Both the position numbers and the translations under genes were made by a program. The notes beneath the pieces were generated by a model. It saw nothing but the letters and a program-made list of their open reading frames with translations, was not told the origin of the DNA and searched no databases. Positions 30,871 to 38,153 of a stretch of 64,000 nucleotides of DNA are shown piece after piece. Position 1 is the stretch's first letter, and every line of letters begins with the position of its first letter. The stretch comes from Agromyces salentinus (GTDB lineage: Bacteria; Actinomycetota; Actinomycetes; Actinomycetales; Microbacteriaceae): contig NZ_WBIR01000020.1 of NCBI RefSeq assembly GCF_009749395.1, forward strand, positions 1 to 64,000. The letters run 5' to 3'.

Positions 30871-31800
30871 TCACCGTTGCGAGGTGTCCGCCGCACCGCG
30901 CCGCCTGCGCCAGGGCATCCCCCTGGAGTGCTGCCGCGGGCGGATGTCGCGGAGCGCCAACCTGATCTCGGAGCTCAGCTCTGCCGCGGTCGGGCGATGC
31001 TCCGGCTCGGCCGCCGTCATCCGCTGCAGCAGGGAGCGCCATGGCTCCGGAACCAGCTCGGGCGGCATGTCGGGCTCCTCGGTCAGGCGAGCCATCGCAG
31101 AGGGGATATGCGCACCCGGGAACGCCCGCTCGCGAGTGAAGCACTCGAGCAGCACGAGGCCGAGCGAGTAGATGTCGGATGCCGTCGTCAGGGGCTGGTT
31201 GCGCACCTGCTCCGGGCTCAGGTACGGGGCGGTTCCCGTGATGGTCTCGGACTGGAAGCCGGCGTCCGCGGCCTCGACGGCGATGCCGAAGTCGGTGAGC
31301 ATCGCCCGCTCCCGGGCATGCTGCGTCCCGTAGTTGACGATCATGATGTTCGACGGCGTGATGTCGCGGTGGATCACGTGCTGGGCGTGGACGTACTCGA
31401 GGGCCTCGGCGACCTCGTAGCCGATCTCGCCGATCTCGCGCACGGAGATGGGACGCTCCGCCACACGGTCTCGCACGGTCGTGCCGCGCACGAGCTGCAT
31501 GACGAGGAACGGTCGCGGGTCCTCCGGAGCCGAGGTGTCGACCCCGGCGTCGATGATCGAGACCACTCCGTGGTGGTTGAGCGCGGCGAGCATGCGGAGC
31601 TCGGCGCGGTACATCTCGGTGTGCTCCTCGTTGCCCCCGCTGAACACCTTGATCGCCACATCGCGCCCGAGGTACTCGTCACGCCCGCGGAAGACGAACG
31701 CCATGCCTCCGCGGCCGATGCGGGCCATCGGGCGATAGCGGTCGAGCAGGAGCGGAACGGCATGCGCGGATTCGGGCGCGCTCGCATCTGCCGTATCCAT
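30871..31800 (-). CDS. soluble Ser/Thr protein kinase
   Basis: This is a Hanks-type kinase of 309 aa: Gly loop IGRGGMAFVFRGRD at 28-41, catalytic Lys51 in VAIKVF, catalytic loop VIHRDITPSNIMIV, DFG in LTDFGIAVEA, and the activation segment ending GTAPYLSPEQVR. The C terminus after the kinase domain is a short basic tail without a transmembrane helix or PASTA repeats, unlike PknB. HRDITPSN has Ile-Thr in place of the common Leu-Lys, and the usual catalytic-loop Lys is therefore absent; activity should be checked. The promoter appears leaderless. Confidence 0.9.
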   Translation of the reverse strand: MDTADASAPESAHAVPLLLDRYRPMARIGRGGMAFVFRGRDEYLGRDVAIKVFSGGNEEHTEMYRAELRMLAALNHHGVVSIIDAGVDTSAPEDPRPFLVMQLVRGTTVRDRVAERPISVREIGEIGYEVAEALEYVHAQHVIHRDITPSNIMIVNYGTQHARERAMLTDFGIAVEAADAGFQSETITGTAPYLSPEQVRNQPLTTASDIYSLGLVLLECFTRERAFPGAHIPSAMARLTEEPDMPPELVPEPWRSLLQRMTAAEPEHRPTAAELSSEIRLALRDIRPRQHSRGMPWRRRRGAADTSQR

Positions 31801-31812
31801 GCCACCACACTA
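31801..31812 (-). promoter_or_regulatory. kinase promoter, probable leaderless
   Basis: On the minus strand TAGTGT (31812 to 31807) fits a -10 box and lies six bases before the kinase ATG at 31800. No Shine-Dalgarno sequence is present, so transcription and translation probably begin together. Confidence 0.45.
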
Positions 31813-31839
31813 AGTTCGGTGCCGATCGCGCGCAGACGG

Positions 31840-31868
31840 TGGACAGGACCCAGACCGACCGCTATGAT
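31840..31868 (+). promoter_or_regulatory. promoter with long leader for the 58-aa gene
   Basis: TGGACA at 31840-31845 and TATGAT at 31863-31868 are separated by 17 bases, close to a consensus vegetative promoter. The transcript would have a leader of about 135 bases before ATG 32011. The leader includes the hairpin CAGGGG-AGGGCAA-CCCCTG (near 31931-31949). Confidence 0.55.
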
Positions 31869-32010
31869 TTCGCAGCCTCGACTGGCGTGCGCTCCCGCAC
31901 GAGCCGCGTCTGCTCGGTTGCAGATGTCGCAGGGGAGGGCAACCCCTGTACCGGGTTCGGACACATGACCGAGGGTGGAGTCCTGTTCCCGGTTCGAGAA
32001 GGAGAAGCCG

Positions 32011-32187
32011 ATGACCCATCGTGATGCAACGCCCACCGACTCCGACGGTGCGGACGAGATCGTCAACCCCGAGGACCTCCCGACGCAGATCGAGGTCACG
32101 GAGCATGACGGCATCACCCGCGTCGACATCGCGGAGGATGCCACGATCCGGCCCGGCGATCCGGGCGGGATCGAACGCGGCGATTAG
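32011..32187 (+). CDS. 58-aa acidic hypothetical protein
   Basis: The protein has 58 aa. GAAGGAGAAGCCG gives ATG 32011 a strong ribosome binding site. The protein is acidic (PTDSDGADEIVNPEDLPTQI then EVTEHDGITRVDIAEDATIR). It has no membrane segment and no motif that I recognise. A good promoter and a ~135-base leader precede it. It is convergent with the LuxR-type regulator. Confidence 0.65.
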   Translation: MTHRDATPTDSDGADEIVNPEDLPTQIEVTEHDGITRVDIAEDATIRPGDPGGIERGD

Positions 32188-32222
32188 GTCCGCGGCGATC
32201 CGAGGGCGCGGTGCGCGCGCTG

Positions 32223-33050
32223 TCAGCGGGCGAGCGCGGCCAGTTCCGCTCGGCTCCTGGCGCCCGACTTGCGCAGGAGGTTGGAGACGTGGAACTTCAC
32301 CGTGTTCTCGCTGATCCCGAGATCCCGTGCGATGGCCTGGTTGCGCTCGCCCGCGACGACGTACCGGAGTACGTCGCGTTCGCGCGGCGAGAGCGGGACG
32401 ACTTCCGCCAGCGGCTCCGGTTCGGCCGGTGGATCGAGGGGCAGTCGAATGTCCAGCGAGGAGCCCCAGCCGGGCGTCGAGGACACGGTCAGGATGCCGT
32501 CGAGCGCCGCGACGCGTTCGGCGATCGGACGCAGCGAATCGTCGTGCGCGGTGAGGTCTCCCCGGCCGTCGTCCCGGATGCCGATGAGCAGGTTCAGCCC
32601 GTCGCAGTCCCACTGGATGCGCACGCGACGGGTCTCGCCCCGGTCGACGAAGGCGAGTACGGCGCTGCGCACGATGGCACGCGCGGCATGGGCCACTTCT
32701 CCGGGTAGGGCACGGCCAGTGGCCGGAGGCTCGACGAACTGCACCTCGAGGTCGCCGTACCTGACGAGCGGATGCAAGTCTGTGCGAAGCCGAGCGAACG
32801 CCCCGACGACCGGCTCGAGCAGGCTGCTCCGCTGCTCGTCGGTCGTCATGCGGAGCCCCACGAGGGCGGTCGTCGCGAGCTCGGTGGCCATCGCACGGGC
32901 TCGTCGATCGTCGAGCCGGGTGGACCGCAGGAGGGCGAGGATCGACTCCAGCGTGACGGCATGCCGATCGGATTGTTCGGCGACCATCCCGGCGTGCTCG
33001 GCCGCGAGGCGTCTCGATGCAGGTGAGGGGAGGTCGGCGGCAACGTCCAT
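32223..33050 (-). CDS. ATPase-like/LuxR-HTH fusion regulator
   Basis: The protein has 275 aa. Residues ~1-110 are helical. Residues ~110-205 resemble a histidine-kinase ATPase lid region: WDCDGLNLLIGIRDDGRGDL (G1-like DDGRGD) and SSTPGWGSSLDIRLPL (G2-like). The usual N box with its Asn is not evident, so ATP binding may be weak or lost. From about residue 212 a LuxR/GerE helix-turn-helix follows (LSPRERDVLRYVVAGERNQA, IARDLGISENTVKFHVSNLL). There is no receiver domain and no clear phospho-acceptor His. It is divergent from the RuMP genes across a gap containing a 38-base nested dyad, so it is a likely regulator of those genes. Confidence 0.8.
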   Translation of the reverse strand: MDVAADLPSPASRRLAAEHAGMVAEQSDRHAVTLESILALLRSTRLDDRRARAMATELATTALVGLRMTTDEQRSSLLEPVVGAFARLRTDLHPLVRYGDLEVQFVEPPATGRALPGEVAHAARAIVRSAVLAFVDRGETRRVRIQWDCDGLNLLIGIRDDGRGDLTAHDDSLRPIAERVAALDGILTVSSTPGWGSSLDIRLPLDPPAEPEPLAEVVPLSPRERDVLRYVVAGERNQAIARDLGISENTVKFHVSNLLRKSGARSRAELAALAR

Positions 33051-33057
33051 CGATCCA

Positions 33058-33095
33058 ACCTACCCGCCCCCAGAGGCCTCTTCTTTCGGGTAGGT
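33058..33095. promoter_or_regulatory. nested dyad between the LuxR-type regulator and the RuMP genes
   Basis: ACCTACCCG (33058-33066) and CGGGTAGGT (33087-33095) are perfect inverted 9-mers. Exactly at their centre lies a second perfect palindrome, AGAGGCCTCT (33072-33081). The arrangement sits in the ~100-base divergent gap and is a strong candidate operator. Confidence 0.6.
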
Positions 33096-33150
33096 CGAAC
33101 CGTGCGGACGGATGGGGATGCCGCACCGACCATCGCGCGAGCATGAGGGC

Positions 33151-33741
33151 ATGGACCTCATCGAAACCGACCTCGACGCCGACGTCGACTCCTCGCTCCG
33201 ACGAGTCCGCCGCGAGACTCACGCGGTGCTCGAGACGGTCGCCGTCAACGAGTCGATCGCGCTTTCGGCGTTCGTCGACCTCGTCGCCTCGTCACCTCGC
33301 ATCTTCGTGGCGGGCGCCGGCCGTTCCGGCCTCGCACTGCGCATGACGGCCATGCGCCTGATGCACCTCAGGCTTCGCGTGCACGTGGTCGGCGAGGTCA
33401 CCGCGCCGGCCATCGAGGCGGACGACCTCCTGCTCACGGCCAGCGGCTCGGGCCGCACCGAGGCGGTCGTCCGAGCGGCGCACGTCGCGAACTCCGTCGG
33501 CGCACGCGTCGCGGCGATCACGACCGCTCCGGACTCGCCACTGGGCGAGCTGTCGAGCGCGCTCATCATCGTGCCTGCCGCGGGCAAGCTCGATCGGTCG
33601 CGCGTGGCATCCGACCAGTACGCCGGGAGCCTGTTCGAGCAGGCGGTCGTCCTCCTCGGGGATGCCGTCTTCGACGCGCTCTGGCGTCGATCCGGCGCGA
33701 CGGCCGACGAACTCTGGCCGAGGCACGCGAACCTCGAGTGA
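33151..33741 (+). CDS. hxlB: 6-phospho-3-hexuloisomerase
   Basis: The protein (196 aa) is a SIS-domain isomerase that converts D-arabino-hex-3-ulose 6-phosphate to fructose 6-phosphate, the second step of formaldehyde fixation by the ribulose monophosphate pathway. SIS signatures are RIFVAGAGRSGLALRMTAMR, VVGEVTAPAIEADDLLLTAS, and SGSGRTEAVV. The length fits PHI enzymes. The hexulose-phosphate synthase gene follows 62 bases downstream, which settles the assignment over other SIS proteins. Confidence 0.9.
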   Translation: MDLIETDLDADVDSSLRRVRRETHAVLETVAVNESIALSAFVDLVASSPRIFVAGAGRSGLALRMTAMRLMHLRLRVHVVGEVTAPAIEADDLLLTASGSGRTEAVVRAAHVANSVGARVAAITTAPDSPLGELSSALIIVPAAGKLDRSRVASDQYAGSLFEQAVVLLGDAVFDALWRRSGATADELWPRHANLE

Positions 33742-33803
33742 TCCGCGGCCCGACGAGGCCTCCCTCCACCAGCACCATCCAACCCCGAACACAAGGAATA
33801 TCG

Positions 33804-34427
33804 ATGAAACTTCAATTCGCGATGGACACCCTGACCACCCAGGCGGCGCTCGAGCTCGCCGCTGCGGCGGCTCCCCACGTCGACATCCTCGAGCTCGGCA
33901 CGCCGCTGATCAAGAGTGCCGGACTCTCGGCCGTCACCGCGGTCAAGTCGGCGCACCCCGACAAGATCGTGTTCGCCGACCTCAAGACGATGGACGCGGG
34001 GGAACTGGAGGCCGAGATCGCCTTCGCCGCCGGTGCCGACCTGGTGAGCGTGCTCGGCTCCGCGGGCGACAGCACCATCCTCGGTGCCGTGAAGGCCGCC
34101 AAGAAGCATGGGAAGGGCATCGTCGTGGATCTCATCGGCGTCGCCGACAAGCCCGCGCGCGCCAAGGAGGTGGTGGCCCTCGGCGTCGAGTTCGTCGAGA
34201 TGCACGCGGGGCTCGACGAGCAGGCTGAGGAGGGCTTCACGTTCTCGACGCTGCTCCGCGACGGCGAGGCATCGGGCGTGCCGTTCTCCGTCGCCGGTGG
34301 CATCACTGCCTCGACCATCGCCGCCGTGCAGCAGTCCGGCGCGCGTGTCGCCGTCGCCGGTGGCGCGATCTACGGGGCTCCCGACGTGGGCGTTGCAGCT
34401 GCGACGCTTCGCGCCGCCATCGTCTGA
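33804..34427 (+). CDS. hxlA: 3-hexulose-6-phosphate synthase
   Basis: HPS (207 aa) condenses formaldehyde with ribulose 5-phosphate. It is a TIM-barrel of the orotidine 5'-phosphate decarboxylase superfamily: MKLQFAMDTLTTQAALELA, ILELGTPLIKSAGL, the metal/catalytic FADLKTMDAGELEAE, and FSVAGGITASTIAA near the phosphate site. ACAAGGA precedes ATG 33804. With hxlB it forms a complete formaldehyde-fixing module, used either for detoxification or for C1 assimilation. Confidence 0.93.
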   Translation: MKLQFAMDTLTTQAALELAAAAAPHVDILELGTPLIKSAGLSAVTAVKSAHPDKIVFADLKTMDAGELEAEIAFAAGADLVSVLGSAGDSTILGAVKAAKKHGKGIVVDLIGVADKPARAKEVVALGVEFVEMHAGLDEQAEEGFTFSTLLRDGEASGVPFSVAGGITASTIAAVQQSGARVAVAGGAIYGAPDVGVAAATLRAAIV

Positions 34428-34443
34428 ACCGGCGATGGTGACC

Positions 34444-34468
34444 CGGGCGGCCGCAGGGCGGCCGTCCG
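34444..34468. terminator. hairpin between convergent hxlA and lysR
   Basis: CGGGCGGCC (34444-34452) pairs with GGCCGTCCG (34460-34468) with one G-T pair around a seven-base loop. It lies in the 72-base convergent gap and could serve both strands. Confidence 0.5.
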
Positions 34469-34499
34469 GATGCGCCGGCGGCCGAGGGATGCGACCTCG

Positions 34500-35489
34500 T
34501 CAACCGCCGGTGCGCAGCGCCGCGGCGACCGCGGCGACCTGCTCGCGCAGCCATCGGTGTCCCGCATCCTCCGCGTGCGATGCGCTCCACCAGAACGCAT
34601 GCCGGATCTGCGGGAACTCCAGCGGCGATTCGACGACGACCACGTCGGCTCTGCGGGCGAAGCGGCTCGCGAGCGACCCCGGTACGAAGGCCACGCGATC
34701 GGTGCCGGCCACCATGTCGGGCAGGGTCAGGAAACTGCGCGTGACGACCTCGGTGCGTGGCGACAGCCCGAGGGTGAGCAACTGTCGCGTGGCGCTCGTC
34801 ACCGCGGTTCGCCCGCTGTAGGTCACCGCCCACGGTCGGGCGCCCAGCGAGTCGATCGTCAGCACGGGGGACTCCGGCGCCGCTCCGTCCTCGGGAGCCG
34901 CGACGATGCAGGTCCACGTGTCGGTGAACAGGTCGAGGTGCTCGGCGTGCTCGAAGTAGCCGTGGGGCAGGACGAGCCCGTCGATGTCGCGGAGCGAGTC
35001 CGGCGCAGTGTCCACGACCTGGTCCTGCACGTGCTCGAACCGGAGTTGCGTGTGCGGGGCGGCCGCGGCGACCGCGCGCGCGAGCGGTGCACCGAAGACC
35101 GCGGCGATGTAGTCGGAGCAGACGAGGCGGAACTCGCGGTGGCTCTCGGACGGCCGGAACTCGCCCTGCGCGCCGAACAGCCGGCTGAGCGCGCTCGTCG
35201 CGCTGTGCACCTCGTCGAGGAGTTCGCCACCGAGCGGGCTCAGCACGTACGCGTTGCCGGATCGGACGAGCAGCTCGTCGTCGAAGTGGCGCCTGAGACG
35301 TGCCAGCGCCGCCGAGAGGGCCGGCTGGCTCATGAACATGCGATCCGCCGCGCGGCTGACGCTGCGCTCCTCGAGCAGCGCCTGCAGCGGCACGAGCAGG
35401 TTGAGGTCGACGGAGCCGAGCTGCATCGGGCCGCGATGCCGCTCGGGAGGCGCGGCCGCGCCCGGTCGGTCCGTCGCATCCGTCGCCAT
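34500..35489 (-). CDS. LysR family transcriptional regulator
   Basis: The regulator (329 aa) has an N-terminal helix-turn-helix: VDLNLLVPLQALLEERSVSR, AADRMFMSQPALSAALARLR, RRHFDDELLVRSGNAY. A two-lobed effector-binding domain follows from about residue 110. It strongly resembles the LysR at 58382 (same SQPALSA(A/S)LARLR helix and matching effector-domain phrases such as MLMPHG/LVLPHG), so the two are paralogues. It is transcribed downstream of lacI and convergent with hxlA. The target is unknown. Confidence 0.9.
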   Translation of the reverse strand: MATDATDRPGAAAPPERHRGPMQLGSVDLNLLVPLQALLEERSVSRAADRMFMSQPALSAALARLRRHFDDELLVRSGNAYVLSPLGGELLDEVHSATSALSRLFGAQGEFRPSESHREFRLVCSDYIAAVFGAPLARAVAAAAPHTQLRFEHVQDQVVDTAPDSLRDIDGLVLPHGYFEHAEHLDLFTDTWTCIVAAPEDGAAPESPVLTIDSLGARPWAVTYSGRTAVTSATRQLLTLGLSPRTEVVTRSFLTLPDMVAGTDRVAFVPGSLASRFARRADVVVVESPLEFPQIRHAFWWSASHAEDAGHRWLREQVAAVAAALRTGG

Positions 35490-35514
35490 CGACGCGTCCC
35501 TTCGTTCCGGCGGG

Positions 35515-36582
35515 CTAACGCCCTGTGCTCCGTCGTACCACGAGCGAGGGTTCGAGTCGAACGGCTCGATGCTCGTGCTCGCCCGAGTCGAGGTCCTCGA
35601 GCAGCAGGCCCACGCCCGCGTAGCCGAGTTCGGCGCCCGGCTGGCTGATGGTCGAGATCGGGATCGGCGCGTCCCATGCGGCCTGGTTGTTGTCGTAGCC
35701 GATGACCCCGACGCGGTCGGGAACGCCGATGCCCGTCGACTCGGTGAAGGCCTGCACGATGCCGGCGGCGAGCAGGTCGGATGCCGCGACCACGCCGTCG
35801 ATCTCGCCCGCGGCGACGCGGACGGCGAGCGCCCGGCCCACCTGCCACCCGTCGGCGCGGTTGATGCCTTCGGGCGAGAGCTCGTCGACCGGCCGGATGC
35901 CGGCCGCCGCCAGCGCTCGCCGGAACCCCTCGCGGCGGTCGGCCACGGGCTGGAGGGCGCTCGGGCCGCCGACGAACACGAGCCGGGAGCGGCCCGTGTC
36001 GAGCAGGTGCCGGGTCGCCAGCCGCCCGCCGGCCTCGTTGTCGAAGTACGCGCTGCAGAAGGCCGCGGCATCCGCGTGGAAGTTGAGGAGGGTGAGCACG
36101 GTGCCGCGGGTGCGGCGTGCCGAGAGCGCTCGGTAGTGCGACTCGTCGTTCAGGGTGAGCAGCGTGCCGAGCACGCGGGACTCCGTGAAGAGGTCGACAT
36201 AGCGGTCCTCACGATCGAGTCGCCCGTCGGCGTTCGCCACGAGCAGGGAGAGGCCGTGCTCCTCGGCGGCGCGTTCGGCCCCGCGGGCGATGTCGACGAA
36301 CAGCGAGTTGCCGAGGTCGGAGAGCACGAGCCCGATCGACCGGGAGCGGCCGGCGGCAAGCGAGCGAGCTGCGCCGTTCGGCACGTACCCGAGCATCGCG
36401 ATGGCCCGTTCCACGCGCTCGATGGTGTCGCTCGCGACGCGCTCGCGGTGGTTCAGGACATTGGACACGGTGGACTGCGAGACCCCGGCCAGGGAGGCGA
36501 CATCCGCGATGCCGGCGGCCGCGCCGTTCGTCGCAGCGGCTGTGCGCTGGCCGCCGTGGCCCGTCGTCGAGGCGATCGTCAT
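35515..36582 (-). CDS. LacI family transcriptional regulator
   Basis: The regulator has 355 aa. The HTH is GIADVASLAGVSQSTVSNVL and the hinge helix is NGAARSLAAGRSRSIGLV. The periplasmic-binding-protein-like domain follows, with the sugar-site style SQPGAELGYAGVGLLLEDL near the end. ATG 36582 is only six bases after a -10-like TACGCT, so the mRNA is probably leaderless. It is divergent from the sugar ABC operon. Matching half-palindromes lie before both genes (36603 and 36727), so it most likely represses the importer/glycosidase operon and itself. Confidence 0.92.
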   Translation of the reverse strand: MTIASTTGHGGQRTAAATNGAAAGIADVASLAGVSQSTVSNVLNHRERVASDTIERVERAIAMLGYVPNGAARSLAAGRSRSIGLVLSDLGNSLFVDIARGAERAAEEHGLSLLVANADGRLDREDRYVDLFTESRVLGTLLTLNDESHYRALSARRTRGTVLTLLNFHADAAAFCSAYFDNEAGGRLATRHLLDTGRSRLVFVGGPSALQPVADRREGFRRALAAAGIRPVDELSPEGINRADGWQVGRALAVRVAAGEIDGVVAASDLLAAGIVQAFTESTGIGVPDRVGVIGYDNNQAAWDAPIPISTISQPGAELGYAGVGLLLEDLDSGEHEHRAVRLEPSLVVRRSTGR

Positions 36583-36602
36583 GAGCACAGCGTACGCGAC
36601 AG

Positions 36603-36616
36603 TTGCAGCGTTCCAA
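36603..36616. promoter_or_regulatory. LacI-type operator near lacI
   Basis: TTGCAGCGTTCCAA fits the LacI-family pattern TTGNNNCGNNNCAA and matches the copy at 36727-36740 in 12 of 14 positions. It lies just upstream of the lacI -10 box. Confidence 0.6.
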
Positions 36617-36644
36617 ACCGCGGGCTTCCGCGGGTATCCACCCC

Positions 36645-36663
36645 CGTGATAGGCGCTATCACG
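36645..36663. promoter_or_regulatory. central palindrome in the lacI/ABC gap
   Basis: CGTGATAGGCGCTATCACG has perfect 8-base arms around GCG. It lies midway between the two divergent promoters. It could be a third LacI-family site or the site of another regulator. Confidence 0.55.
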
Positions 36664-36716
36664 ATGGCAGGGGCGGAAAATCCGCTCCGAACAGGGCGGA
36701 GAACGAATCGCCCGCC

Positions 36717-36740
36717 TAGCATCCTCTTGCAGCGCTACAA
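36717..36740 (+). promoter_or_regulatory. ABC operon -10 box and LacI-type operator
   Basis: TAGCAT at 36717-36722 is a plausible -10 box. The near-palindrome TTGCAGCGCTACAA (36727-36740) would cover the transcription start, a typical repressor position. Confidence 0.65.
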
Positions 36741-36772
36741 CTCGAGAGCGCGGCCGCATTCAAGGAGGAACT

Positions 36773-38080
36773 GTGACCACAGCACGTACCCGGGCACGAC
36801 GATTCGTCCCGCTCATCGCAGGACTGGGCGCCACTGCGCTCCTGCTCTCCGCCTGTTCGGGCGACAGCGGCGGCGGCGACGCGACGGCGCCGACCGACTT
36901 CACCTACCTGTCGTTCGCGGAGAACACGAGCATCCAGGACACGCTGACCTCGCTCAGCACGGGCAGCTGCTCGGCCGAGGAGGAGGCGCTCCCGCTCGAC
37001 ATCACCACGCAGCCCCAGGCCAGCTACGACCAGCAGCTGCAGTTGCTGGCCGGCCAGGACGCCCTGCCGGTGCTCTTCGCGAGCGGCAACTCGCCGCAGG
37101 TCGCGAAGGACCTCAACGACGGCGGCAAGCTCGTCGACGTGGAGGCCGCGCTCGAGGAGCTCGGCCAGACCGACGCGATCATCCCCGCCGCACGCTCGAC
37201 CGTCGAGGCGCTCTACGGCGGCGACGTCTTCGTGCTGCCGACCGAGTTCAACGTCGAGGGCATCTGGTACAACAAGGCCCTGTTCGCCGAGAACGGCATC
37301 GAGGAGCCCACCACGTGGGATGAGCTGACCGCGGCGGCGGCGACGCTGAGCGCCGCCGGCGTCACCCCGTTCTCGGCCGACGGCCAGGACGGCTGGCCGC
37401 TCACCCGCCTCGTCGGCAACTACCTCTTCCGCACGATCGGCCCGGACGCGCTGCAGAAGGTCATCGACGGCGACGCCTCGCTCACGGATCCCGAGTACGT
37501 CGAGGCCGCCGCGGCCGTCGCCGAGCTCGGCGAGGCCGGCTACTTCGGCCCGTCGGTCGGCTCGATCGACTACATGACCGCCGTGAACCAGTTCCTGACG
37601 GGGGAGGCGGGCATGTTCTACATGGGCAGCTGGATCCTCGCGAACTTCAACGACCCCGAGCAGAACAAGATCGGCGCGGAGAACATCGGCTTCATGCCGT
37701 TCCCCGAGGTCGAGGGCGGCGAAGGCAGCCGCGACCAGCTCGCCGCCAACGTCGGCGTGCCGCTCGCGCTGTCGGAGGCCAGCTACGGCGAGGACGTCTC
37801 GGCGTGGCTCGACTGCTTCGCGGAGAACTTCGGCTCCACCTCGCTCGGTGAGCAGGGCGTCATCACCGGCTTCGCCGTGAACGAGCCCGTCGAGGACCTG
37901 CCGCCGCTCACGCAGGCCGTGCAGGAGCGCATCGACCAGACGACGCAGAGCGTGCTCTGGTTCGAGGCGCTGTTCAACGCGAAGGCCGCCGCAACGAGCC
38001 AGACGAACGCGTCGCAGCTCGTGACCGGTGCGATCTCGCCCGAGGAGTTCATGGAGATGGTCCAGGCGGACCTGAACTAG
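36773..38080 (+). CDS. sugar ABC transporter, substrate-binding lipoprotein
   Basis: The protein has 435 aa with a lipoprotein signal peptide: basic start MTTARTRARR, hydrophobic core, and lipobox LLSACSG with Cys as the acylation site. The mature part is a family 1 extracellular solute-binding protein (FTYLSFAENTSIQDTL, FVLPTEFNVEGIWYNKALFA, GEAGMFYMGSWILANF). AAGGAGGAA precedes GTG 36773. With the two permeases and the glycosidases it is expected to bind a rhamnose- or glucose-containing oligosaccharide. No ATPase is encoded here, so a shared MsiK/MalK-type ATPase is probable. Confidence 0.93.
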   Translation: MTTARTRARRFVPLIAGLGATALLLSACSGDSGGGDATAPTDFTYLSFAENTSIQDTLTSLSTGSCSAEEEALPLDITTQPQASYDQQLQLLAGQDALPVLFASGNSPQVAKDLNDGGKLVDVEAALEELGQTDAIIPAARSTVEALYGGDVFVLPTEFNVEGIWYNKALFAENGIEEPTTWDELTAAAATLSAAGVTPFSADGQDGWPLTRLVGNYLFRTIGPDALQKVIDGDASLTDPEYVEAAAAVAELGEAGYFGPSVGSIDYMTAVNQFLTGEAGMFYMGSWILANFNDPEQNKIGAENIGFMPFPEVEGGEGSRDQLAANVGVPLALSEASYGEDVSAWLDCFAENFGSTSLGEQGVITGFAVNEPVEDLPPLTQAVQERIDQTTQSVLWFEALFNAKAAATSQTNASQLVTGAISPEEFMEMVQADLN

Positions 38081-38095
38081 CTCCTCACCCGAACA

Positions 38096-38129
38096 GGCCG
38101 GGGGCCGCGCCCCCGCGCGACCCCCGGCC
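38096..38129 (+). promoter_or_regulatory. intercistronic hairpin after the binding-protein gene
   Basis: GGCCGGGGG (38096-38104) and CCCCCGGCC (38121-38129) form a perfect 9-bp stem without a T-run. Such hairpins after a binding-protein gene often stabilise its mRNA or partly terminate transcription, giving more binding protein than permease. Confidence 0.6.
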
Positions 38130-38153
38130 CACATCCCGATCGAAAGCACCCCT

